Assembly (NCBI RefSeq): GCF_004027225.2
Contig: NC_046358.1
Coordinates: 68,591,028-68,655,027 of the forward strand
DNA length: 64,000 bases
Direction: 5' to 3'
DNA from: Strigops habroptila
Lineage: Eukaryota > Chordata > Aves > Psittaciformes > Psittacidae
A model generated the notes under the pieces. That model was not told the DNA's origin. It saw nothing but the letters and a program-made list of their open reading frames with translations, and made no database searches. The translations under genes were made by a program, and so were the position numbers. Positions within the stretch are counted from its first letter, which is position 1; every line of letters starts with the position of its first letter. Positions 22,801 through 36,249 of this stretch are shown here, one piece after another.

Positions 22801-25800
22801 GCTTCCCTTCCCTGTTTCGTTCAGAAGTGAAGCTGTGAGCCCGAACATCCTCAGCTGACTCTCCTGGTGCTCCTGCCTCCTCCAAGAGGGAGGAATTGAT
22901 GGAGACTGGGGGATCAATGCAGCAGAGCAGGCGCCCATGTACTTTTTCATCACCCTGTGTTGGCTGTGGCTGTGGCACTGGGCAGTCGAGGTTGGGAAGT
23001 GACATCCCTGCCTTCCTGCATCCCTTCAGTCTTCCCAGACCAACTCTTGTTTGCAGGAGAAACAGCAATAGGGCTTGCATTGCAACAAGGGAAGGGGATG
23101 CTTTGAGCTGGTGGGGATGAAGGGATGTGGGATGGGATGGTACTCGTGCTGGATGGGCAGCACCTCCAGGCTGGAGCTTGGTAGTGGTGGGGCACAGCAA
23201 CGTGTGAGTCCCTGCTCCACTGCCAGAGGTGGGAATTGTTCTGGCTGGACTAGGAAGATCCTGGGTGGCCAGGCAGGGGAGAGCTGTCCTGGGGGCAACC
23301 GGGGGAGTCCCCACTGCCTCCCTGCACACTGGCCCTGCTGTGCCCTGCCCTCAGTGCTCATGGGCAGCGTGTGACCCCTGTGTGGGGACAGCCTGGCCTT
23401 TCCCTGCAGCACCAGGGGAGGGCACATGGATCCCGGTGGGTCCCCCTGCCCTGCAGCATCCCCCCACTCACCAAGCCCTCGATCACCTCTCACCCTTAGT
23501 GCCAGTTTGCAAAAAACCCAATGAAGGGGAGGGATTTGGGGGTGCTAGGGAGGGAGCTATGTGGGGGAGCAGAATTTGGTCTGTCCTTAAAGGTCTCTAA
23601 AAAAATATATATTCTTGCCTGTAAAAAAAATTAGTAATTTTAAACCGCAGGCAAATGCTTTGCATTCCTGAGCAATGCTGCCCTCTGTTTACTGCCCTTA
23701 TTGTTCTCAATGAGCTGGAACCGTGGAAATGAATATTCGCTCAGACCCCATCCTGGTTAAGTTGGGGTCGAAATGAAGAAAGAAAGAAAAGAGGAAAAAG
23801 AACCAGAACTGCTGAAGGAAACCAGAGTCATTCTCCCCATGATTGAGTGAAAGAATAACATGGGACCATGGAAATAGAGCTGCCAGGGTGCAGCAATTGA
23901 TTTAAAGCAGGATGTGAATGCCATCAGCGCTGTGGTGTGCTGGGCTCACCCTGTCAGGGGTTGCTGCTGGGGTCCCCGAGCCATCTCTCCAGTATGGAGA
24001 AGAGATGTCGGCCATGGGATGGGGGATCACGTACTTGGGGGCTGCTGGCAAAAGGCAGGAAGATTTAAAGCTCAGCCCGGGGCTTTCTCTGGTTGGGTTA
24101 TGTCAGGCTGGGGCATTGCTGCAGACCACACAGGCACACGCCGAAACAGCATTTAGTGTTTCCGCAGTGTAACGGGCAGCACATGGGGCCAGGAGCCCTC
24201 AGCACGCCATGGTGTGGGATGTGCCTGCAGCAGGGGAACTTGCACTGGCCTTCTGGGCAGCTGGAGGCCAGGCAGCAGAGATCCTGCCTCGAAGAGGACA
24301 CCAAGCCCCATTGCCTGATTTTCTCTCCGTTCTCTCATGAATCCATTGCCTGTGGGCTGGGAGGAGCAGAGAAACTAGCCCAGCTTTGGGCTTCACAGCC
24401 CTATGCCCAACAGAATGTGGTTTCTGAGATGGGTATGAGAATGCTGGGAAGGGGACATCCATGCTGAGACCGTGGTCTCCCCAGCTCATACCCACGTGGC
24501 TTTTGGGTGGGCTGCCCAAAGGTGAGGAAGCCCAGCTGTCCTGCTCCGGGGGAAAAACAGTGGCTCCTGGCAGGGTGAAGCCCCCGTCCCCCCTGTGCTC
24601 CCCAGTTAATCATCACGTTGGGTAATTGCACCAGTGGCCAAACGGGCAGCCTGTGGGGATTTGCCTGCAGGTGTGGGGCGAGCCAGAGGCCCAGCGGGCC
24701 CTGGCCGGGTGCAGAAAGCTTTTAACTGGAATAGGGTTACAGCCAGGCAGCCCAGCAATGCCAGGGATGTGAAGAATCCCCTACCTGCTTCAAAAGGATG
24801 CTTTCTTTATCAGCTAATTAAAAACAGGGCAGTGGTGAGGGGGACCGGAGTGCACCTGCACCGACAAACACCCGGCCAAGAAAGGAGGGAGCGAGGCGGG
24901 GGTGAAGGCACTGCAATCCTGCTGGAAGAGCAAGGCTGGGACAGACCAGCATCTCCAGGACCCCGTGGCATCGCTACTGCCAGCCAGTTGTACCAGGCAG
25001 ACCCTGCCTGATGCAGGGTGGTTCAGGGGAGAGGCTGGGGTCAGGTCGTCTTCACTGCCATGCAACAGCATCCCTCAGTCTGACAGTTCTCAAGGGAGAT
25101 ACTAAGGCTAGAAAGCAACTCCACATTGATTTACTGGCAGGGTTTAATATTAATCCATAGGGATGACTCGTAGCTTGGTGATCTGTCACAGCTCCCTGGC
25201 AGTGCCCTGGCCACGTTTTGCAATGCTCAGCTCTCGCTCTTCCTTTGCTCTTCTTCAGGGCTTTAAAATTGGGGTTTTACCTAAAATGGCTCCTGCACTG
25301 AACTAGCCCCAGCAGCAGTGACGCAGGCAAGATTTCCAGTAGGAAAGAGCAAATTATTCTCAGGGCTGGTAGGGGTGAGCCCTGCCTTAGTGACTTGTAT
25401 CTCAAGGCTGTTTTCCCATCTGGCTTTTCCAGTGTCCAGTGAAGGCAAGGCTGGGGACGCAGCATCTCCCAACTTCCCACAGGACACATGGGGACAGAGC
25501 ATCTCTGAACTCTCCATCTCTCCATTGACTCTTGTTGAAATTGTCTAGTGGCTTTTAAAGTTGTAGAGCTGGACAGAGAGACATACCCACACATACCACA
25601 ACTGCAGAAACCTCGTTTGCTTTGGAAACCAAGCCAAAAAAAGAAAGGAAAGAAACAAAAGAAAAGGATGAAACAGTGGAAGTGAGCCGTTCGTAAGATG
25701 TGGGAGCAGTCTGGACAAAGAGCCCAGCACTGATTTAATGAGATCATTTCATACCTTTAATTAAATAGATACAATTCTGCTCAGGGAGGAGGCGGGGACA

Positions 25801-26044
25801 CCCTTGGGGTTTGAAGGATGGAGGAGCCCAGGGATGGAGGAGCAGGGCTGGTGACTGTGGCTCCAGCTCTGGGCAAAGGGATGAAGCCATCACCGAGCGC
25901 ATGGAAGGAACCCTGGACGGGTTGCTTGTGTCTAGAAGGACCATCACATCCCACCTCCACACTGATTGCAGGCACGGATGGACACCCGCAGGGAGGACAG
26001 CCCCAGGTCCTTCGTGAGGCCTGGCTGGGACAAGTTCCCACATG
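16869..26044. other. Intergenic DNA, CR1-free, with several AT-rich islands
   Basis: No exon recognised. AT-rich, conserved-looking islands lie at about 17520-17720 (three TTATCT GATA-type sites at 17554, 17584 and 17616), 18690-18900 (TTTGCAT at 18787-18793 beside TTTGCAAA), 19950-20215, 22015-22200 and 23590-23770 (TTTGCAT at 23659-23665). A 29-codon frame with a good Kozak context starts at 19043. No transposon was recognised here. Confidence 0.5.
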
Positions 26045-26082
26045 ATGAGCCTCAGTTTCCCCAGCTGTGAAATGCAGGCTGG
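26045..26082 (+). mobile_element. Possible MIR-like SINE remnant
   Basis: GAGCCTCAGTTTCCCCAGCT then GTGAAATG resembles the 3' part of MIR elements (GCCTCAGTTTCC, CTGTAAAATG). Only about 38 bases match. A weaker echo (GCCTCAGTTTCCCCAGCTGG) lies near 29508-29530. Confidence 0.4.
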
Positions 26083-29000
26083 GACCACAGAGGAGGGCTG
26101 TGAGGAGGCAGAAATCCAGCTGCACCAGGGGTCTGGCTCTTCTTACAACCTTCCCACCAATCCCACTGGACTTGGGTTTCCCAGTGGGTCCCTACAGGTT
26201 CTTCTGCTCACGACTCTGAAGAATGTCAGCAGTGAGGGTGGTGCTGCCCTGCTGACATTCTTTCAGTGGTGATGGACGATGCCCAGGATGGGTACTGGGA
26301 GTGGACTCACCCCCATTGGTCACATCCTGCACCATGTCCCAGTCCCAGCCTGTGCCCACGCCTTGCAGGGCCACGGCTGGATGGGGACACAGGAAGTATG
26401 TGGACACAGCAGCACATGCTGAGCAATGCCTGGGTTTGGGGAGGATCCTGGAGTGCCCAGGCCCCCCCCTTTCACCCTGGAGCAGAGGGGCTTCGGTGCA
26501 GCCCCCGAGGCTGAGGCTGCTGCAGCCGGGAGCATCCGCTGCTCTGCTCTGGCCCTGCTCCTGGCCAGCCTGGTCCTGCCAGCATATGGGAAAGGCACAG
26601 TGCTCCGGGGACAGGGGGTGGGAGAAGTACAGGAACAAGCGCAGCTAAATCTTGAGCTTCACATGCCTTGCTCTATAGTTTTTGGCTCAGCCTTGCCTCC
26701 CTTCCCTGCCTGGCAGCCGGGCTCCGCATGGACCTGTGCCAGTGCAAAAAGAATGCCCTTCCAGCCCCCATGGGGGGTAGAGGGGTAGGAGGGTGGAGGA
26801 ACAGGGGTTGGGGGATGTGGGGCTGAGTGGGAGAGGAGGACCCCCTAAAGCCTCCTCCACCCCTGCTGCAGGCAGGTCCTAGGGCAGGGTGGAGGCACAG
26901 CCTTGGCCTTGGGGGGTTAAAGACTCCCCCACCCCCCCAAGGATGTGCACACGGGGCCCCTTGTCCCTCCATCCCCTTTTTGCAAGGGCGGGAGTGGCGG
27001 GAAGTGATGCTCAGCCTTGGCAGCAGCACCGCGGTGGCATCGCAGGGACATATGGTCCTGGCCAAGCTGCAGCCCCACGAGGAGGCGCGGCATGGCCGGG
27101 GCTGGAGCTGCGTGGTGACGGGGAACCAGTGCAGAGCTCCAGCCTCGGCAGGCACCCGGGCTGCTTCCCGAGCTGTGCCGAGCCGACTGCGGCCAGCCCA
27201 GGTCCCGCAGGGCCAGCCAGGGGATGAGCAGCCTGATAACCCCTGTCCCTCCTGCTGCAGGGGGATGCCCAGGCTGTGTAACGGATCCTGGGCCGGTGCC
27301 ACCTCCACACACGCTCCCCGTGCTCCTCGGATGGCCAAGAAAGAGCTTGCAAGGACTGTCCTCATGGCGCGATGGAGCAGTGCCAGTGGGAGCTGCAGGC
27401 AGCTGGGCATCTGCCCGCAACGCCTGCCGCCGGATGAGAGCTGGGATGTGTTTCCAACCTGGAAGATGGAAGTTATTTTAATACCCGAATTTCTTGCTGA
27501 GGCAGAGCCGCTCCCAATTTTCCAACACATCTCCCCTGGCCGGGGGCCTCCTATTCCCTATCCCTCGTCCCCGCGGTGGGGGGAGAGCCAGTTCCCTGCC
27601 CCCTGCCAGCTCTCCCGTGGGACAACACACTGCTGCTGCCCTATGCCAGGAATGACACCGTCCGCCACCTCGCATGGGCAAGCACATGTAAATCTGTCCC
27701 CAGACCTGACGTGCCATCTCCATCCTAAAAACACCTGTGAGGATCCTGCAAACACGGCACATGGCAGCCCCTCAGACCCCCTGGGACCCGCTAGCGGCTC
27801 CTAGCAGGCAGAGCTGGTGGTAGCGCTGATGCTGCCCTTCCCAGGGCTGTCCCCTTCTGTCGCCCTGCCTCAGGTGCTGACTCTTAAACGACAGTTTCAG
27901 GGAGAGGGTGTGGAGCCCAGCAACTGCTTAAGCAGTTTAAAGCTGAGTATAGAATCTGGCTGGATTTTCCAGCGTGTGAGGCGGTTTGCTCAGCAGCTTG
28001 TGTCTTCCTGCTCTGCAGTGAGGTTCTGCAGCTTGGCGTGATGGAGCCTGGGGTGAAAACACCAGGTTTGGTTAAAACATCCCATCCTCTGAAATCTTGG
28101 CGTTGGCTGCAGCTTGGCACAGCCAGCTTGTGATGCTGTGTGATGAGTTGAGTCCCTGCTCAGCACGGTCAGACATCCCCCCGGGCATTGCCTTGGGATG
28201 CTGCAGCCATCCCTGCTCCAGCACTCTCCGTGCTGGCTACCACGGGCTTCCCCCCACCATCCTGCTCCCTTTGCTGCCCACGACCTGGTTCAACCCACCT
28301 CAGCTCCCTGCCCATCACGGCACAGGGAGGTGCTCCCAAGCCTGAGACGCAGCTCCATGACGTCTTCAGCTTTTCCAGAAGAGCTGTGAGAAGCTGAGCT
28401 GCCCCAGAGGAGAACCCAGGGGTGAAGGGAGTGGCAGAAGGGAGGAGGGGGAGTTTCCCCTCCTAATTTCAATAAACTAAATGAAAGGGGTGGAAAATTG
28501 GTATTTCATGCAAAACTTGGCAAAGGTTAAACCACTTCCAGATGCTGGCTCAGAAGGTTTTGCTCCAACCTGATCCGTTGCAGATAAAGTTGTAGACACC
28601 CCTGCCAGATATTGTATTACGTGCCAGCAGAGTTTCCAAATGATGCCATGATCCAGGTGGTATTTTGTGCCATGCTGTCACATAAAGGGAAGAGAAAGAA
28701 CTGAGAAATGTCCCCACGGCTGTAAATCCATCCTGGGACTGCATCAAGCATTTCTTGGTGCAGACAAGTTGTGGTGGCCATGCAGTGGCAGCCCCATGGG
28801 GGCCCAGGCTGCAGGTGGTTGCACCCTACTATGCACCCAGTGTGGCAGGACCCCCTTGCCCCTTTCCAACAGGACCTTCCCTGGCTCCTTCCCCTGCTTC
28901 TGGTCTGACCCGCTCCCATCCCTGTGAGCTCTGCTCCACACTCCATCACGCCCGTGGCACCCTGTGTGCAGTGGTGATGCAGGGGTTGTCTTCTTTATAA

Positions 29001-32000
29001 TCATGGACATGAGAGATCAGAAGCTCCCATGGCCATGGTTCTGGGTGAGGTCTAGCAACCCCTGCAGCCCTCAGCCCCTCTGACAGCTTGTGCCTGCACC
29101 AGCACCTCTGGGACAGGGCTAGTCACTGCGTGTGGGATGCAAAGGGTGGTTTTAGGGTTGGGGAAACCGAGGCAGGGCCAGGCCAAGACTAGCTGAGGAG
29201 GAAATGGGGCTCCTGCGGCCGATCTGCAGCTCTGGCACACCTGCCCGGAGTGGGAACGCAGCCGGCATTCCTGCCCGGCGCCCCCTTCCTGCCCCCCCGC
29301 TGGCCCGCACCCCCGCTGCCTCCCGGCCTCCGCTTGTTTTCTTAGCAGGCGGGTCCCGCGCTCGTGAGCCCAACAATTTCCTGCCTGGGAGAATACATTC
29401 CTCTCCCCCATCGCAGATCTCTCCTGCTGCCTCCCCACCTTGGTGCTGGATGCTGCCGCTCCCCACTGCCAGCACCAGGTCCTCCTGCTCCCCTCCTGCC
29501 CTCTCTGCCTCAGTTTCCCCAGCTGGGTCCCCCCTACGCTGCTTCTGGGAAGCAGGGATGTGGGATGCTGAGGTTTGCATGACCCTCCCACAGTTTTGGG
29601 GTGCTAAAGGAGGTGATGTCTTTCTCCATTTGCAGTGGTGGGGGGCTGGCCCGTCATGGGGAGGTGGTGATCTGGAACAGAAGCTGGAGGCACCCAATCC
29701 AGCCCCAGCCTGGGCATCAGCTTGGAAACAAGGGAAGCACTGGGAATGCCCCCAGGTTCATGAACGAGAAGCAATCCTGGGGAGTCCTGCCCCCTGGGGC
29801 ACAGTGAGACGATGTCAGGCATTTTCCAAGGGCTCACCGCTTGAGTGGGCTTTCCACCTCTATAAGCTGGGAAAACCAGAAGGGCAGCAGAGCAGTGGTG
29901 AGACAGTGACCTAGGATGGCCAGGGACAACCAGGGTGGCACTGCGTGGACAGCAGCATCACCTTGGGGTGCCAAGCCGAGCACTGTCGGAGCTGCTGTGG
30001 GCGCCAGGAAGGAAAGCAATGAGCAGAGCCCACCAGGTCCAACCTTGGAGACCACCTCATGGATGGCAGTGTGGGGACCAGCTGCAGAGAGCCGCGGCCA
30101 GCGTGACGTGATGGGGCACAGGCTCCGAGCCAGAGGGACCCCGTCTGTGGGGCTGCTGCTGCTGGCAGAGGGGCCGTGGGGCAGGTGGCCTGCCAGACAT
30201 GCCTGTCCCCATGCTGCCAGCGCTCCTGCCCACCCGTGTTCCGAAGAAAGGGAAAAACCCAGGCCCGCTCGTCAGGAAACCTCAAATCAGGGCCAATGTT
30301 TCTGAAAGGGTTTTTTTTCCCCTCCTCTCTCCTTTAACACATCTGCCAATATAATCTGACCTTTTCCAAATAAATAAAGCCCGCGCGCTCCGGCTTTGAT
30401 CCCGCACTCCAAATTTTCTATTTACTTAATTGGCCCATCCAAGGTCTGAGCTGCCGCCGCCGCATTCCTGGGGGCTTATCACCACCCTCTCGCCTGGTTG
30501 TCATTATCACGGCCCCCCCCCCCGGCTCTCCACTTCCACTGGGTATCCTGCTCCACGGCTGTGGGGTGGGGGTGTGGGAGTGGGGATGTCCCTGTGGTTT
30601 CATGGAGGATCCTGCTCTTGGTGCCTGTTCTTGTCACCCCACTTCACCTGCCTCCACCTTTGGAGGGCAGTTTGGTTTGAGGGAGAGGCATCTCTATCCC
30701 ATCCGCAGGGATCCCCCCTCTCCCAGGGGATCTCTCTCATGCTCCTCTCCCAGGCAGCATGGGGAGAGGAGGGATGCTCCTGCAGAAAGAGGAACAGAGC
30801 TTGATCACTGCTCACAGATGCTTCCGTCTCCATACAGATCATATCCTGGTAAACCGCCCCTGGATTAAGCACCGTAGATGTTCCCCCCATAGCAGGAGGG
30901 AGCACAGAGCTTTGATGCCACATGGGGATGAAGGCTCTGGGTACCCAGAGATGGTCACCGTAGAATGGTGGCAGTGCCTTATCCCCCAAGCCCTTCCCTG
31001 CCAATGTACCAGGTCTTGGCAAGGACGAAGCCTTCCTGCTGCAGACCTTCAGTGAGCAATTGAGACAGATGACACCACCTCGGCGGGTCCTCCCTCTCCT
31101 GGCCATGGGGATCCCAGCCTAGGACATGCAGGGCTGGGACCAGCAGAAGTGGGAGGACCGTGTATCCTTCTGCAGGACAGCACATGCCGGGGGAGAGGAG
31201 GCCATTGGGGCATGGGGAGATGGGAAGCCCGTGAGGATGGGTTGCTCCTGTGCTCTCAGCAGATGTCTTCCAGCTGTTATTTTTTTCAGTCCAGGAAAAG
31301 GAAAGAAGTGCAGGGAGGGCTGCAGGCAGACCCAGGCCTTGGTCCTGCGTGCATCTTTCACATGCCAGCTAAGGTGGCCCTGTCCCTGTCCTGAAGAGGC
31401 AGAAGATGCTCCTTCTGACTGTGGTTCCTCAGCTTCTTCAGACAATAACCAAAAGGTGTGAGTGGGCTTTGGGAGCTGCAGCTAGTGGGGAGGTGGGGAG
31501 AGTGGCACCCAAAGGGATGCCTCTTGAGCAGGAGGGTTCATCGGCACAGGCACCACTGGCGTGATTCAGAGTCTCTTGTGGGCAGGTCCTAACCATGGCA
31601 GCCCTGTGACATGGAGCAATGCCTGCTGAGGTGACCACCTGCAGACAGGGTCTGGTGATGGGAGGGATACCTCAGCTGTCCTTTACTTCTCTGCCCTTAA
31701 TTTCCCACTTTCACCGGGAATGGAGGGAGGTGTCTGCTTAACCTGGTCCAACTCAGTGAGGTGGGAAGACATCGGTGGTGCTTTCTGCATTCAGAGTAAC
31801 CTTTGATGTGTGGGAGGTCTCAGATGAGCCCTGGGGAGCTTTACCTGGTACTTGGACATCACCAAGGCATGAGGATAGATTCCAGCTCCCAAAAACGCCA
31901 TATGGTTGGCCATAAACTCTGGGCTTATGGCACCCACCATGATGGGATGTGGGAGCTGTCTACAAGGCCATAGACAGTGTTTGGGTCTGACTGGCAGCAG

Positions 32001-35000
32001 TGCTGGTCCTTTTCCTTATCGATCCTCAGGATAGTGTCTAATGAAGGAAGGTGGGTGGTCCTGGCCATGGTTTCTCCTCTGGCCCAGCCAAGCCCACACC
32101 CTGGGATGTAGGAAGCTGAAGAGCAGCAGGTTAGAGGAGGCCATGGCTTGGAGTAACGGCACTGAGAGCTGAGGGCAGAGGTGTAGAAGAGGTGGTCAGG
32201 CTGAAATGGATGGACCTCAGCCTCTGCAGGGCATGGTGAAAGAGCTGGCCTGGCGTGGTGGGTGCCACTCAGCACTGCTCCTGTCCTGGGGTGCCAGTCC
32301 TCCTGAGCAGCCTATTGGGATTTTTCCCTGATTAACCCCCAGTTCTGCTTTTTCATGGCTCATCATTTACAAACCACTGACGGGAAGAAGGAATATTTCA
32401 TTCCTGAGCATCCCTGGCTGGCACCGCTGGATCCGCTGGCTCAGTGACAGACGGGCATCACGATGTGGGGGACAATGGGCTGTGACCAGGTCACTGAAGA
32501 GGGTCTGTTAAAGAGCTCCAGCCTACTTGTGCCCTTCCTGCCTCACTGGCAGCTGCCTGCTCAGCTGTGCTCACCCCAGGATTGGGAAAGGTCTTTTCTT
32601 TGCCTTGCTGGGAGAGCGTTGTTGCCAGAGATCTCAGATGGCTTCACCACCCAGACTGTCCCGCTGCAGCCCCGCACTCAGCTCTTTGAAACTCATTGTA
32701 TATGCCTCCTCAGCTGCCTGGCTCTGCCTCATCCACACAGGCAGCATCACTGCGAGCTCACCCAGCCGCTCCATATCCCTGTGCTTGGTGAACCAGTTGT
32801 TTCCAAGTGACAAGCAGTTGATGCCTCCCAGTGACACCCATCAAGGTCTCACATAAACCACCCCATCCTCTTGGTGCCATCCCAGGGGGATGATGTGGGC
32901 AGCACAACCAAAGCAGGACAAGAAGGAGGTGAAGAGGGGCAGGAGGGAAGGGAATATAGTGTCGGGTGGGATTTTGACATCTGCCATGTTGACTTTTCCC
33001 AAGTAGAAGCCAGTCATTCAACATCTGGCTGAGAATATTGCGTCTTGCTTAAGAGCAACTCCAGATGTTCTTGAAACCTTTTTTCATTATTTTATTTCTT
33101 TCTTTCATTCTTTTCTTCTCCCCCCTCCCTCCCAGCCACTCCTGACTCACTAAATCAAGGGAGACAGGCTTTTAACTCTCTGGAAAGAAATAAACGGCTC
33201 AATGGTGATATGAAACGAATTCTCTGGAACTGTGAGAGCAGATGCGTGTTGGGGGAGGGAAAGGGGGGAGCAAGGTAAGGGAGATCAAGTGAAAGAAAGA
33301 GGCATGTGTATGTGGACATCTTTTTAGCATGATGTGCCCCAGCTGGATGCAAAGCTTGATGGCCAGAAGGATGTGCAGTCTCCACTGAACATGCAGGACT
33401 TGTGACTGGATGGGTAAAGGGGAATGGACTGGTTCCTCTTCCACCAGGTCAGCTGGTGATCTCCTTCCTCTCCAGATTAATCAGGTCCAGTTCTTACCTC
33501 TTGGAAGTGACTCAGAGCCGAGGAGGTCAAAAGAAGGATGGGTCTGGTATGCTGATGACGCTCATCCAAAGAGGTGATTTATCATCCCTGACGGGAATGG
33601 GAGAACAAGCAGCCAAACAGCAAGAAACTTGGGAAAAGGGAAAGTTTGGCAGGAGGAGGGTAAAGGTCAAAGGCGAGAGAGATGAATAAAAGGAAGATGG
33701 AGGAGGGTGGCGAGAAAGTGAGAGGAATGACCAAAGGTACAGACACGTGTTTTCTCTGTCATGTTTCTTGACTCCTGAGAAAGGTCTGTTCTGTGCCGGT
33801 CAGCCCTGCAGCATCAGTACCCACTGTGTCCCACATGGACCAAGGTCTCATGTCTCTCTGATGTCCTAGAGCTGCTCCATCTGCAACCGCTTCAGGCAGA
33901 GAATCACTAGCACCATGCCTGTCTCCCATTATCTGCGCTATCCCCTCCTGAGCCATCACCTCCAGCTCCATTCATTTGTCAGAGCTGCTTTGCCTGGGTT
34001 TGAAGGCTCCCAGCCTTTGGCAATCTCACCCCTTCTCTGTGCGGGGCGGGGGAGGGGGGGAGGGGCGGGTTGTAGACTCTTTAGATAAAGCCATGGGGCT
34101 TAAATCATCTGCTTTCTTCTCTTCTTACATCTGTAAGGGTACCCTGACAAATAGCACCATGGGGGTAGCACAAGAAAAGCTCGTTTTGTTTCCTTGTCCT
34201 TGTAATTAATGCAGCAAAATAGTGGATGACCACTGTAGTCAGCCTAGAGGAGCAACCTGATGGCACCCTGTGGATGGCTACCAACAAGCCTGGCAGAGTT
34301 TGTCACAGAGAAACATGCCATTAAGAGGCAGTTGAGATGACAGAACACAGCTCTATTTCATTTAACCCACACCAGAACCCTGCCACTGCCCCCAGAGCAA
34401 ATGAGGAGCCAACCACCTCCACCAGCACTTCTAACATGGCACTTGCCACGTGGTGCTGACCTGCTCATGCCAACACCTCACAGAACACATCCCATGAGGG
34501 TTATCCAGACGCCAAAACTTCGACAGTAAGTGAGGCTGATTCTTTGGCCTGGTGACGTCCAAACTCTCAAGCATGGGCAGATGCCTGCCTATTTAGCCTT
34601 CCTCGTGGCAATGACGGAGAGGCTCCTGGCTTTCAAAGAGCTGATGCTCAACATCCTCTGATAGCTGGGTCTCCAAGAGGTCTGAGAGCTGGAAGGGCGC
34701 ACACACACAACCTTGTTGAGGAGTTTTCACTATGCCGTACACACTTGAAGCTCACGAGAAACCCTCAGAGACCTTCTGTCAGGCAGTAAAAGCCCTTCAG
34801 AAAATGATAGATGAGGTCTTGAGAAACCACAAGTACTGTCCAGCTAACAAATGTCTGCTAACACAATTCTGCAGAGCAATTCTGCTCTTTCATGAGCAGG
34901 AATAAAGTCTGGAGCTGTGGATCAGGAAAAGGTCCTGGGGGACAACACCTCAGAGTCTGCCCCATGTCTCATCCATGTCCAGCACCATGATTGGTGGTGA

Positions 35001-35803
35001 AGAGCTAGGGCTAGAAAATTCTCAATCAAACTGGTTTTACCCTCTGAAAAAGCCAGTTTGCCTGAACTGAGCCAGCTGACTGGCCCCGCCTCAGCACCCA
35101 GCCCAGCCCCGGGATGCTGGACCCCCATGTCCAGACACCCCTGGGGAGGCTCAGCTCTGGCTCTAGATGGGGTTGTGGGGTCCTGGTTCTGGCTCAGCTG
35201 CAGGTGGCCTGAGGCTCTGTTGGGCTCCAGCTCGAGCTGTGGCTATGGGAGTTTCTAGGCTTCCTGCCCTGGAGCTGGAGTCTTGGCTCTTGGTTCCTGG
35301 CTCTGGAGACTGAGGCCGAGAGGCCATCCTGGCTCTTGGGAGGACCTGTGCTTCAAGATTTTCCAAACAAATCACTTGGATTATTTCTAACTGACATTTT
35401 TTGGAGGGTTTTCCTCCTTCTGCCGGAAGGCAATGACTTGATTTATTAATTTTTCAAAAATTCCTAATCCCAAACCCCCTGGTCACTCAGAGGAGGCTGG
35501 AGAGAGGGCCATTGAGTTTGGCCAGACCAGGTCCACCAGCCATGCCTGGAGCTGACAGGCATGGGAAGCTCCAGCTCCTGCCTCCTCCTTGCTGCCCCAG
35601 GCTTGCAGATGGGCTCCCCTGAGTGCCCAGAGCCACCCCAGAGCCCTACAGCACCTTTTAGTTGACCTCTGAGCATCCCCAGCTCTCCCATCACCCTCCC
35701 ATCACCTGGCTGTGGAGCAATGCCACCCAGTGCCCCTCATGCTGGCTTCAGGGTGCCACAGGGAGATGATGGGACACATCCAACAGGCTTTGTCAGAGCA
35801 TCA
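26083..35803. other. Intergenic DNA, CR1-free, GC-rich with AT-rich islands
   Basis: No exon recognised. The stretch at about 26830-27800 has long open frames on both strands and moderate CpG density. A CpG-rich stretch lies at about 29200-29370. AT-rich islands at about 30300-30480 (CCAATATAATC, CCAAATAAATAAAG) and 33010-33210 may be regulatory. The G-run is at 34043-34069. Degenerate GGCTCTGG-type repeats occur at about 35150-35340. Confidence 0.5.
34043..34069 (+). other. G-quadruplex-capable G-run
   Basis: The plus strand carries GGGG, GGGGG, GGGGGGG, GGGG and GGG runs separated by single bases. It satisfies the classic four-tract rule with one-base loops, a very stable predicted form. 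No promoter is recognisable nearby. Confidence 0.6.
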
Positions 35804-36249
35804 GAGGGCCAGATACTGCAAGGGCTGGAGCAGCTCTGCTCTGGAGCCAGGCTGAGAGAGCTGGGCTTGTTCAGCCCAGAGAAGAGAAGACTTCTTAAGG
35901 AGAGACCTTAGAGCAGCTCCCAGTGCCTAAAGGGGCTACAAGAAAGCTGGAGAGGGGCTTTGGACAAGGGCCTGTAGGGACAGGCCAAGGGGGAATGGCT
36001 TTAACCTGCCAGAGGGGAGATTGAGATGAGCTCTTAGGCAGAAGCTCTTCCCTGTGAGGGTGCTGAGGCGCTGGCACAGGTTGCCCAGAGAAGCTGTGGC
36101 TGCCCCATCCCTGGCAGTGTTCAAGGCCAGGTTGGACAGGACTTGGAGCAACCTGGTCTAGTGCAAGGGGTCCCTGCCCATGGCAGGGGATTGGAACTGG
36201 ATGAGTTTTAAGGTCCCTTCCAACCCAAACTGTTCTATGATTCTATGAA
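35804..36249 (+). mobile_element. CR1 LINE 3' fragment
   Basis: This is a sense CR1 from CAAGGGCTGGAGCAGCTCTG through to the tail TTCTATGATTCTATGAATCT. It is an intact 3' end with the ATTCTATG repeat, about 446 bases long. Confidence 0.95.

Noticed and set aside
26673..27804. Two overlapping long frames as genes
   Set aside because: No known domain, Pro/Gly/Arg-rich composition expected from GC-rich DNA, and both strands open at once.
31925..32275. 116-codon minus-strand frame as a degraded retroviral coding piece
   Set aside because: A faint impression only; no protease, reverse-transcriptase or capsid motif could be identified.
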